A program made the position numbers and the translations under genes. A DNA stretch of 64,000 nucleotides from UBA9160 sp035489755 (lineage in GTDB: Bacteria > Myxococcota_A > UBA9160), in contig DATGZK010000068.1 of assembly GCA_035489755.1 (NCBI GenBank), positions 1 to 64,000 of the forward strand, given 5' to 3'. Below the pieces are notes generated by a model. The model saw only the letters and a program-made list of their open reading frames with translations. It was not told the DNA's origin and ran no database searches. Positions 26,559 through 33,688 of this stretch are shown here, piece by piece; the stretch's first letter is position 1; every line of letters starts with the position of its first letter.

Positions 26559-26576
26559 TGACCGACTGGTCAGTCA
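26559..26576. promoter_or_regulatory. TetR-type operator palindrome
   Basis: An 18-base imperfect palindrome, TGACCGACTGGTCAGTCA, with 14 of 18 positions symmetric. Its TGAC-N-GAC...GTC-N-GTCA form resembles binding sites of AcrR/TetR-type repressors. It lies between the P450 start (26505, minus) and the TetR start (26597, plus), where it could block both promoters. If the TetR protein began at the alternative ATG at 26558, the operator would fall inside its coding sequence, so the position supports the later start. Confidence 0.6.
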
Positions 26577-26596
26577 CTCTCGTAGCCGTGCCGCGG

Positions 26597-27220
26597 ATGG
26601 CTGCAAAAGATCGCGATGCCCTCTGTGAGACTCGCCGGGACCAGATCCTCGAAGCTGCCGTTCGTTTGTGGCTGCGAGGCGGCTTCGACGCCACAAGCGT
26701 TGAAGCGATCGCTCGCGAAGCCGGCCTAGGGAAGGGCACGGTCTACCTCTACTTCCCGACCAAGGATGCCATCCTCGACGAAGCCGTGCGGCGTTATTCG
26801 CTGCTCTCCGCCGTGGGCGAGCTCACCCAGTTGCTGGAGGCCGCGCCGCCCGAAACAGCCATTGCGGGGATCGTCTCCGGCCTCTGGACCACGCTCCGAG
26901 AGCGGGCCGGGATTATCGGCCTCGTCCTGCGCGAGCTTCCTGTGCGACCTGACAACGCGCGGATGTTCATCGAAAAGGTCGTGCTGCCCACCAACCGTCT
27001 CCTCGCCGACTATCTCGATGCCGGTGTGGCCTCCGGTGCCGTGCGCCCCCTCAACACCTTTGTCGCCGCACGCGCCCTCGTCGGGATGCTCGTCATTTTC
27101 CTGCTCACCCAGGAAGTCTTCGGAGGACGCGCGCTCTCCCCGCTCTCGGACGAGGCGATCACCACGACCGTGACTGACCTCTTCCTCCACGGGGCATGCG
27201 CGTCGGTGAAGAATGTGTAG
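26597..27220 (+). CDS. TetR/AcrR-family transcriptional regulator
   Basis: Starting at ATG 26597 gives 207 residues. Earlier in-frame starts (26456, 26558) would overlap the operator. Residues 8-55 are the TetR helix-turn-helix (R-D-Q-I-L-E-A-A-V-R-L-W, A-R-E-A-G-L-G-K-G-T-V-Y-L-Y-F-P-T-K). The rest is a helical ligand-binding domain with no assigned ligand. Divergent placement suggests it represses the P450-hydrolase-phosphatase operon and itself. The ligand may be the P450 substrate or product. Neither start has a strong Shine-Dalgarno sequence. Confidence 0.9.
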   Translation: MAAKDRDALCETRRDQILEAAVRLWLRGGFDATSVEAIAREAGLGKGTVYLYFPTKDAILDEAVRRYSLLSAVGELTQLLEAAPPETAIAGIVSGLWTTLRERAGIIGLVLRELPVRPDNARMFIEKVVLPTNRLLADYLDAGVASGAVRPLNTFVAARALVGMLVIFLLTQEVFGGRALSPLSDEAITTTVTDLFLHGACASVKNV

Positions 27221-27375
27221 GCGGCTTTTCCTGCGGCTTAGCCGACGGGGCAACACGGGTCGCCGCGAGCCGGGAGGCCGGGATCGAGAGCCGACGCGGA
27301 AGTCTCCGGCGGGCGGGTGCGGGCCCTCGAGCGAGTGGCGCGGTTTGAGATCTCTCGCGGCGAGGGGGGTACCTC

Positions 27376-27441
27376 GTGCTTGAGGTCATGATCCTTACCA
27401 TTGTCTTTGTGCTCGTCATCGTCCGCTGGATCCGCGGCTGA
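27376..27441 (+). CDS. Very small putative membrane peptide (21 residues)
   Basis: A GTG at 27376 follows a strong GAGGGGGG. The frame reads a short charged start, then about 12 hydrophobic residues (I-L-T-I-V-F-V-L-V-I-V), then R-W-I-R-G and TGA. An ATG four codons later is an alternative start. The layout is that of a single-pass micropeptide. There is no family I can name and the call rests only on the ribosome site, composition and the lack of another gene here. Confidence 0.35.
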   Translation: MLEVMILTIVFVLVIVRWIRG

Positions 27442-27619
27442 CACGCGAGGGCGTCGAAGCCTCTCCCGTTCTCGCAAGGGGACGCCCGCCCTTGCTTCGG
27501 ATCCTCCCCGTGGATGGAGACCGCGCACCGCGATCCCAGCGCGCGCTCTCTCGAGTCTTTGCTGACACTTTCGTCCGCTCGGCGCCACCTCCTTTGAGAC
27601 AGCAGCAAAGGGAACGGCC

Positions 27620-27898
27620 GTGCGGCGCCGGTTTGATCATCTGGTGGTGGAGCTCTCGGTGGCCGTCGGATGCGTGCTCCCGCGCTACGCGCTTTGGCTG
27701 CGCATGCGCGAATGTGGGCTCAATCCCGAAGATCTCTCGAAAGAAGAGGCGCTTCTCTTCTGCGATCTACCCGTCACGGCCTTCCTTGCGGAGCGGGGTC
27801 TTTCCCTTCCGATCCGCGCCCGCCGCCGCCTCCTCCGCGCGATCCGACAATTCGATCCCAGTGTCTTAACACCCTACGAGCGCTTTGCTCGAATCTGA
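27620..27898 (+). CDS. Conserved-looking small protein of unknown function
   Basis: Encodes 92 residues from GTG 27620, preceded by AAAGGGAA. The sequence is rich in Arg and Leu, with V-V-E-L-S-V-A-V-G-C-V-L-P-R-Y-A-L-W at the start and P-V-T-A-F-L-A-E-R-G-L in the middle. It ends L-T-P-Y-E-R-F-A-R. Codon use matches neighbouring core genes and the frame is clean, so it is probably real. I recognise no domain. It lies 91 bases before the PilZ gene in the same direction. Confidence 0.55.
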   Translation: MRRRFDHLVVELSVAVGCVLPRYALWLRMRECGLNPEDLSKEEALLFCDLPVTAFLAERGLSLPIRARRRLLRAIRQFDPSVLTPYERFARI

Positions 27899-27989
27899 GC
27901 GCGCTCGCCGCGCCAACGTCCCCGCGCAGCCCGACTCCGGTTAAGCCCTGCGCTGGGTGCTCCGATAGCGAGACAGGCGGTTTTCCCGA

Positions 27990-28709
27990 ATGGCCAAGGA
28001 TCGGTGTGTCCTGCTCCTTGACGGGCCTTCCGGCCGGCTGGCGGGCTTGCGAGACCGTCTGTCCGGGCTCGGGCTGTCGGCGATCTTGACCAAAGAGCCT
28101 GCCGAGGCGGTCCGCGCGCTGGAAGGACCCTCGCCCGCTGGCGCGGCGCTTCTTGTGCCCGAGTTTGGCGGAGCGGCACTTCGCGAGGCGCTCGCCTCGC
28201 TGGTGGAGAAGGCGCCCGAGCGCGACCTCGGCTTCGTCGCCACGGGCCCGACGCCCAGTGCCGAGACGCGCCTCCGCCTGCGCGGGGCGGGCGTCCGGCT
28301 CGCACTCTGGGAGCCCTTCGATGATGGGGCGCTGCGCTTCCAGCTCAATCGCGCTCGCCATCGCAAGGACAACGGACGTGACGAGCTGCGCATCCCGACC
28401 ACGCTTCTCGCGCGGATCATCACCGTAGACCGCCCGCGCGACGCCATCATCTACAACCTCTCCGCACGCGGGGCCTTTCTCGAAACCCCCCGTGCCCATC
28501 TGCGGGGAGCGCAAATCGAGGTCGAGATCCCGCTTCCGTTGGGCATGGTCCGTGTGCGCGCGCGGGTTCGCTTTCACAATGTCGCGGGAAATCTGCAGCG
28601 CGCGAATCTGCCGTTCGGCATGGGGATCGAGTTCACCGGAGTGCCGCGGGACGCGACCGACGCCATCCGTGTCTACGTGGAGGAGCGCTCCAAGGCATTC
28701 GAGGTCTAG
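27990..28709 (+). CDS. PilZ-domain protein with receiver-like N-terminus
   Basis: Encodes 239 residues. Residues 5-120 have the alternating strand/helix look of a response-regulator receiver (V-L-L-L-D-G near 7), but I do not find the full acidic and lysine set, so phosphorylation is doubtful. Residues about 125-235 match PilZ: a basic R-x-E-L-R entry and the N-L-S-A-R-G-A-F-L motif (canonical D/N-x-S-x-x-G). PilZ domains bind cyclic di-GMP and often control motility or secretion. The first Arg motif is weak, so ligand binding needs testing. The stop overlaps the converging rdgB gene by 4 bases. Confidence 0.8.
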   Translation: MAKDRCVLLLDGPSGRLAGLRDRLSGLGLSAILTKEPAEAVRALEGPSPAGAALLVPEFGGAALREALASLVEKAPERDLGFVATGPTPSAETRLRLRGAGVRLALWEPFDDGALRFQLNRARHRKDNGRDELRIPTTLLARIITVDRPRDAIIYNLSARGAFLETPRAHLRGAQIEVEIPLPLGMVRVRARVRFHNVAGNLQRANLPFGMGIEFTGVPRDATDAIRVYVEERSKAFEV

Positions 28710-29335
28710 AGCCGGGCGCGGATCGCATCCCTGAGCTCGCTGAAGGCGCGCCCGCGATGGGAAAGCGCGTTCTTGTCCCCCGCGGAGAGCTCCGCCATCG
28801 ACTTGCCCCGGCCCTCGACCTCGAAGATCGGGTCGTAATCGAAGCCGCCGCGGCCTCGCGGCTGCTCCAGGATCCGGCCGAGGCACTCGCCGCGCGCCAC
28901 CACGACTTGACCGTCGTTCGTTGCCAGAGCCGCGACGCACACAAAGCGGGCTTGGCGCGCGCTCGGCGCCATTCCGTCCAGCGCTTCGAGAAGCTTGGCG
29001 TTGCGTGCCATCGGGTCGAGCCGCAAGCCGCCAAAACGCGCGGAGCGCGGGCCCGGGGCGCCTCCGAGGCCGTCTACCTCAAGACCGGAGTCATCGGCGA
29101 GCGCCAGCCGACCCGCTCCGCGCGCCGCGGCGCGCGCCTTGGCCACCGCATTCGCCTCGTAGTCGTCCCCCTCCTCCGGCAAGACCACCTCGGGAAAGGC
29201 CTCGAGGGAGCGAAGCGAAATGGGCAGGTCGCCGAGGATTGCGCGTACCTCGAGCAGCTTGTGGGAGTTTGCGGTGGCCAAGACCACCTCGCGGTAGGGA
29301 CGATCGGACGAGCTCACTCCCGCGGGCGGACTCAT
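28706..29335 (-). CDS. rdgB: XTP/dITP diphosphatase (HAM1/RdgB)
   Basis: Encodes 209 residues. The enzyme hydrolyses non-canonical purine nucleoside triphosphates (ITP, XTP) to monophosphates, keeping them out of DNA and RNA. The family motifs are intact: A-T-A-N-S-H-K-L-L-E-V near residue 20, L-A-D-D-S-G-L-E-V-D near 78, G-G-F-D-Y-D-P-I-F and the terminal S-H-R-G-R-A. The ATG overlaps the rph stop (ATGA). The rph-rdgB pairing is conserved across many bacteria. Confidence 0.96.
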   Translation of the reverse strand: MSPPAGVSSSDRPYREVVLATANSHKLLEVRAILGDLPISLRSLEAFPEVVLPEEGDDYEANAVAKARAAARGAGRLALADDSGLEVDGLGGAPGPRSARFGGLRLDPMARNAKLLEALDGMAPSARQARFVCVAALATNDGQVVVARGECLGRILEQPRGRGGFDYDPIFEVEGRGKSMAELSAGDKNALSHRGRAFSELRDAIRARL

Positions 29336-30099
29336 CCGGCCGCCGGCCCTCGCCCGCCGGCGCTCCCCAGGGCCTCCTTTTGCAGGCGTGTCAGCTCTGC
29401 GATCCCCTGGCGCGCGAGCGCGGTGAGCGCCGTGAGGTCGTCGGCTGAAAACGTCCCCTGCTCCGCGGTGCCTTGGATCTCGACGAACCGGCCGCCTCCG
29501 GTGGCAACGATGTTCATGTCTACCTCGGCCCGCGAGTCCTCTTCGTAGGGCAGGTCGAGCACGGCGTGACCATTCAAAACCCCGACCGAGATGGCGGCCA
29601 CGGAGTCACGCAGGGGGAAGCGCGCAAGGACGCCCCGCGCCAGAAGACGCGAGATCGCAAGATGCAACGCCACGTACGCCCCGGTGATAGAGGCGGTGCG
29701 TGTGCCTCCATCGGCTTCGAGCACGTCACAATCGACCCAAAGGGTTCGCTCGCCAAGGCCGCCCAGCTCCGCCACCGCCCGCAGGCTTCGGCCGATCAGG
29801 CGCTGGATCTCCTGGGTCCGGCCCGAGAGCCGGCCACGCGTCGCTTCCCGCTCGCTGCGCCGATCGGTCGAGCCCGGCAGCATCGAGTACTCCGCGGTAA
29901 TCCAGCCCTTCCCGCTCCCCTGCAGAAAGCGCGGCACGCTCGGTTCTTCCGTCACCGTGCAGAGCACTTTGGTGCGACCCATTTCGCAAAGCACGGAACC
30001 GAGCGGGTTCGCTGTGAAGTCGAGAACGAACCGCACGGGGCGCAGCTCGTCCGGCCTGCGCCCGTCCGTCCTCCCCCGGCCCGCTTGCGCTTGCGTCAC
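29332..30099 (-). CDS. rph: Ribonuclease PH
   Basis: GTG 30099, with GGGGA eight bases upstream, gives 255 residues, the standard length. Upstream in-frame codons are shadow of the amidase gene. RNase PH is a hexameric phosphate-dependent 3' exoribonuclease that trims tRNA precursors. Motifs include D-G-R-R-P-D-E-L-R-P near residue 11, the G-W-I-T-A-E-Y-S-M-L-P loop, E-I-Q-R-L-I-G-R-S-L-R-A, the D-C-D-V-L-E-A-D-G-G-T-R-T-A site and D-L-P-Y-E-E-D-S-R-A. All catalytic arginines appear present. Confidence 0.96.
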   Translation of the reverse strand: MTQAQAGRGRTDGRRPDELRPVRFVLDFTANPLGSVLCEMGRTKVLCTVTEEPSVPRFLQGSGKGWITAEYSMLPGSTDRRSEREATRGRLSGRTQEIQRLIGRSLRAVAELGGLGERTLWVDCDVLEADGGTRTASITGAYVALHLAISRLLARGVLARFPLRDSVAAISVGVLNGHAVLDLPYEEDSRAEVDMNIVATGGGRFVEIQGTAEQGTFSADDLTALTALARQGIAELTRLQKEALGSAGGRGPAAG

Positions 30100-30115
30100 G
30101 CTCGTCCCCAGCCGC

Positions 30116-30970
30116 TCATGAGCCCCCACTCGGCGCAGTGCGTTCGCCCTGGCGCGCAACCCCGTGGCGCGCGTCGTAGCGCCTGCCGAACTCGTGTACG
30201 GCGCGGGCGAGTGCGTCTGCGATCTGTTCCTGTCGCACCTTGCTCCCGAGGGCTCGCTCCTCCTGGGGATTGGTGATGAAGCCAATCTCGACCAAGGTGG
30301 CAGGCATCTGGACACCCATCAGCACGTAGAAGGGGGCTTGTTTTACCCCACGCGAGGGGTGGCGATCGATCGCCGCAAGCGCCTCGTGTGCGAGGCGTGC
30401 AAACTCGTTCGATTCGGCGAGGTGCTCGCTCGCGGTGAGGTCACCGAGGATCGCAGCAACCGGATCGGTTCCACCGACCGATCCGGTCGCGGAACGGAAG
30501 GCCGAGTTCTCCCGGGTCGCGACGCGCTGAGCGGCCTCGTCGCTGGCGTGGAGCGACACGAAGAAGGTCTCGATACCGCGTGCCTTTGGACTTGGCGCGG
30601 CGTTCGCGTGGATGGAGAGGAAAAGCTCGCCATGCGACTCGTTGGCGACGGCCGCCCGCTGTTCGAGGCTCACGGCTTGATCCCCGTCGCGCGTCATCAC
30701 GACCTCAAGGCCATCGTCCCGCAGGCGCGTCGCGAGGCGGCGCGCGACATCGAGCACAATGTTCTTTTCGAGAAGACCCTGCGGGCCGCCCGCGCCTTGG
30801 TCGTCTCCGCCGTGCCCGGCGTCGATCACGACCCGATCAAACCGATCGGGGGCAGCCCCTGCTGCTGCCGGCCCGGTGGCGGTGGCCTTTGGGGAAGCGA
30901 GCGCGACGAGCGCCACGATCGCCGCGCCATTCCCGCATTTCCAGATCTTCTGATGAACTGCCCCTCTCAC
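30116..30970 (-). CDS. N-acetylmuramoyl-L-alanine amidase (AmiA/AmiC-type, Amidase_3)
   Basis: Encodes 284 residues from GTG 30970, with an N-terminal hydrophobic segment consistent with export. The zinc enzyme motifs are V-V-I-D-A-G-H-G-G near residue 48, the Glu in G-L-L-E-K-N-I, H-A-N-A in the S-I-H-A-N stretch and the catalytic Glu in L-V-E-I-G-F-I-T-N. The enzyme cleaves the amide between muramic acid and the stem peptide during cell separation. No AMIN domain is seen, so localisation to the septum may depend on another factor. The stop is 16 bases before rph. Confidence 0.93.
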   Translation of the reverse strand: MRGAVHQKIWKCGNGAAIVALVALASPKATATGPAAAGAAPDRFDRVVIDAGHGGDDQGAGGPQGLLEKNIVLDVARRLATRLRDDGLEVVMTRDGDQAVSLEQRAAVANESHGELFLSIHANAAPSPKARGIETFFVSLHASDEAAQRVATRENSAFRSATGSVGGTDPVAAILGDLTASEHLAESNEFARLAHEALAAIDRHPSRGVKQAPFYVLMGVQMPATLVEIGFITNPQEERALGSKVRQEQIADALARAVHEFGRRYDARHGVARQGERTAPSGGS

Positions 30971-31121
30971 TTCTCCCCCCGGCTAAGGACCTTACCCCGG
31001 CGCTTTCGCGGAGGCGACCGCTCGCACCCAAGGACCGCGCCGAGGCGGGCGGCCAGGCGAGCACCCGACCCCGCACCCAAGCGCCCTCGCAGCCGAGCCA
31101 CGGCGACGATACGGTCGTCCC

Positions 31122-32462
31122 ATGCGGGTCGAGCTGGCGTACGGACGGGGCGCGCTCTCGGTCGAGATTCCCGAGCCGGCCTGCGCGGAGCTGCGCGTCC
31201 TCGAGAAGGCGGAGATCGCTCCGCTCGCGGACCCTGCCCGTGCCGTGCGCAGCGCACTAGAAGCTCCGATCGAGGCTCGGCCGCTGCGCGAACTTGCGCG
31301 CGGACGGCGCGATGCGGTGATCGTCATCTCCGACCGAACTCGTCCCGTGCCCAACGCCTTGCTGCTCCCTCCCATTCTCGACGCGTTGCGGGAAGGTGGC
31401 CTGCCCGCGGACCGTGTGACCGTCCAGGTCGCGACAGGACTTCATCGGCTGTGCACCCCCGCAGAACTCGACGAGATGCTGGGCGCTGCGCTGGCGCGCA
31501 GTCTGCGCATCGTCCAGCACGACGCACGCGATCTCGACTCGCATGTGGACCTGGGCACAAGCCGTACCGGACTCCCCGTTCTGATCGACCGTTTCTTCCT
31601 CGAGCGGGACCTGCGGATCGCGACGGGGCTGATTGAGCCCCACCTCATGGCCGGCTACTCGGGCGGGCGCAAGGCGGTCTGCCCAGGTCTCGCCGCGGTG
31701 GAGACGATTCGCGTCGCACACGGCGCCGCCATGCTCGAGGGCCGGGTCGGGCCGGGAATCGTGGTCGGCAACCCGCTCCATGAGGCGCTGCTCGAGGTCG
31801 TCCGCCAGATCGGCATCGACTTTCTCGTGAATGTTGCGCTCGACCGCCGACGCCGAGTGGCTGGCGTATTTTGCGGCGACCTCGAGGCGGCCCACGCCGA
31901 GGGGATGCGCTTCGTCGAAGCCGAGTCACACGCAGAGCTCGATCGTCCTGCGGATCTCGTGATCGTGAGCGGCGGCGGCGATCCCCTCGACGCCACCTTC
32001 TATCAGGCCATCAAGGGCATTGCGGCAGCCGCAGGGGTCGTGCGTTCAGGCGGCATCATCCTGCTGATCGCGTCGCTCTCCGAAGGGATCGGGAGTGCGT
32101 CCTTCGAGAAGTGCCTGCGCGAAAGCGAGGGCCCTGCGGCCTTTGAACTTCGTCTTCGGGACGACCGCTTCTTTGCGATCGACCAGTGGATGGTTCAGCA
32201 CTTGTGCCAGGCCCTGCGCCGCGCGCGCGTATTCTTGTACAGCGACGGGCTGGACCGCGCGACGCAGCGCGAACTATTCGTTGAGCCCGTCAGAAGCCCT
32301 GGGGAGGGTGTCGCGCGGGCCCTCGCGCTGCTTGGGCCAAAGCCCCGCACGGTCGTAATTCCGCAGGGACCTTACATTTTCGCGACGGTTCGCGGGGAAA
32401 AGCGGGCGCTCGGACGAGGGGGAGCAGCCGAGGAGTCGGGCTTAACATCCGCACTGCCCTAG
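31122..32462 (+). CDS. LarA-family nickel-pincer-dependent racemase/epimerase
   Basis: Encodes 446 residues. Key residues fall at the same numbers as in the Lactiplantibacillus plantarum lactate racemase: His108 (T-G-L-H-R), His174 and Lys184 (E-P-H-L-M-A-G-Y-S-G-G-R-K). Lys184 carries the nickel-pincer nucleotide cofactor in LarA. Family members act on varied 2-hydroxy acids, so lactate is not certain. The cofactor makers larB, larC and larE are not in the window and would have to be elsewhere. The TAG stop lies inside the CTAG that flanks a small repeated element. Confidence 0.88.
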   Translation: MRVELAYGRGALSVEIPEPACAELRVLEKAEIAPLADPARAVRSALEAPIEARPLRELARGRRDAVIVISDRTRPVPNALLLPPILDALREGGLPADRVTVQVATGLHRLCTPAELDEMLGAALARSLRIVQHDARDLDSHVDLGTSRTGLPVLIDRFFLERDLRIATGLIEPHLMAGYSGGRKAVCPGLAAVETIRVAHGAAMLEGRVGPGIVVGNPLHEALLEVVRQIGIDFLVNVALDRRRRVAGVFCGDLEAAHAEGMRFVEAESHAELDRPADLVIVSGGGDPLDATFYQAIKGIAAAAGVVRSGGIILLIASLSEGIGSASFEKCLRESEGPAAFELRLRDDRFFAIDQWMVQHLCQALRRARVFLYSDGLDRATQRELFVEPVRSPGEGVARALALLGPKPRTVVIPQGPYIFATVRGEKRALGRGGAAEESGLTSALP

Positions 32463-32608
32463 CAGGCTGCGGAAAAACGAAACCGAGGCCTGCCGCAGTG
32501 CTCATAGATTGCCCTGTTTACTTTCGAGGGACTGGCTCCCGGGGAGACACGTGGCCATCTACGCAACGTCCAGCGAGTCACGAAATCCCTTTTTCCGCAC
32601 CCTGCTAG
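32459..32608. mobile_element. MITE-like element between larA and an exonuclease gene
   Basis: A 142-base element (32463-32604) has terminal inverted repeats of 16 bases that match at 14: CAGGCTGCGGAAAAAC on the left and the complement of CAGGGTGCGGAAAAAG on the right. It is flanked by direct CTAG copies (32459-32462 and 32605-32608), the expected target duplication. No coding capacity is visible. The two CTAG copies provide the stop codons of the converging genes on each side. An alternative reading is a large bidirectional terminator, but the 110-base non-palindromic interior argues against it. Confidence 0.7.
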
Positions 32609-33558
32609 GCAGGGAGTGGATCGAGCGAGAGGTGCCGCCGTCCGCCAGGCGCGGGACCGAGCAGCTTTCGCACTTGGGCCGGGGTCTTGCCGTCGAGGGC
32701 GATGAGGTCAGCGAGCGTCTCGACACCGGCCCGCCCACGGGCGAGGTCGAGCAGGTGCAGGAGGACCTCGGCAGTCGCTTCGGCGTCGCCGAGGGCCCGG
32801 TGGGGCGCTCGGTTCACCACCCCAAAGTGACAGGTGAGGCGGTCAAGACCAAGGCGCCGAAGCTCGGGCAGTACGCGCTTGGCCAGTCGCCGGGTGCAGA
32901 GCACATCGCGGCCGAGCGGGAGGAAGCCCGCGGCAGCAAGACCGCGCGCGAGGAAGTTGGCGTCGAAGGACGCATTGTGGGCGACGAACGGCGCGCCCGG
33001 AAAACGCCCGATCCAGCGCAAGAACTCGGCGAGGGCCTCGGCAAGCCGCGGCGCCTGCGCGACCATCCCGTCGTCAATCCCGGTTAAGGCACGTATTGCA
33101 GGAGGAATGGAAACGTTCGGGTTCACGAGGGTCGCAAAGCACTCGCGCGCCCCCGCGGCGCTCACCCAAACCGCACCGATTTCAAGAATCGTGCATGCCC
33201 TTGGCGAGAGGCCCGTGGTCTCGAGATCGACCACCACGAACTCGGCTTCCGAGAGTCGCGGGGTCGCTTCGTCCGAGGCCCGGGTCCCTTCCCGACGCGG
33301 CTCACCCGGGCGCGGGCTATGGGACATCCCGAAGCAATCGAGATCGATCGGATCGGGCAGTGCCGCTGCCTCGGCCCCGACGAGTGCTGCAATCACCCGG
33401 CGCGCGATGAGCGGCGGAGGAGGTGCCCTGAGAGCCAGCAGTTTCTCGGCAAGGTCCCCGAGTGCGACAGGCTCGCCCTGCGCCCGGAGTTTGGCCCACC
33501 TGCGCTCGATGGCCGAGTCGCAAAGCCATGCGCGGACCGGTCCCCTCGCGATGTTCAC
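32605..33558 (-). CDS. 3'-5' exonuclease of the DnaQ/DEDD family
   Basis: Encodes 317 residues from GTG 33558. The Exo I motif is V-V-D-L-E-T-T-G near residue 109, Exo II is in A-H-N-A-S-F-D, and Exo III is in H-R-A-L-G-D-A-E-A-T-A. This is the DEDDh set of proofreading exonucleases. The N-terminal 95 residues (with R-R-W-A-K-L-R and many alanines) are an extra region of unknown role and resemble helicase-less stand-alone epsilon-like proteins. Whether it proofreads a polymerase or trims RNA is unclear. The TAG stop lies in the MITE target duplication. Confidence 0.88.
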   Translation of the reverse strand: MNIARGPVRAWLCDSAIERRWAKLRAQGEPVALGDLAEKLLALRAPPPPLIARRVIAALVGAEAAALPDPIDLDCFGMSHSPRPGEPRREGTRASDEATPRLSEAEFVVVDLETTGLSPRACTILEIGAVWVSAAGARECFATLVNPNVSIPPAIRALTGIDDGMVAQAPRLAEALAEFLRWIGRFPGAPFVAHNASFDANFLARGLAAAGFLPLGRDVLCTRRLAKRVLPELRRLGLDRLTCHFGVVNRAPHRALGDAEATAEVLLHLLDLARGRAGVETLADLIALDGKTPAQVRKLLGPAPGGRRHLSLDPLPA

Positions 33559-33688
33559 GCCCGCATCACCAAAGAGGAAGGTGAAAAAATGTCTCTTGGA
33601 GGGTTCTTGCCAAACGTATCCGCCGCGTCACCCCGAGGTCAAGCGCCGCGACATGACAGCTGGGAGTGGGTTTCGTATCGTGGCGCCG

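Noticed and set aside
32834..33688. A long N-terminal extension of the von Willebrand protein
   Set aside because: It lies antisense to the exonuclease gene and is Arg/Ser-rich. A signal peptide begins at 33689.
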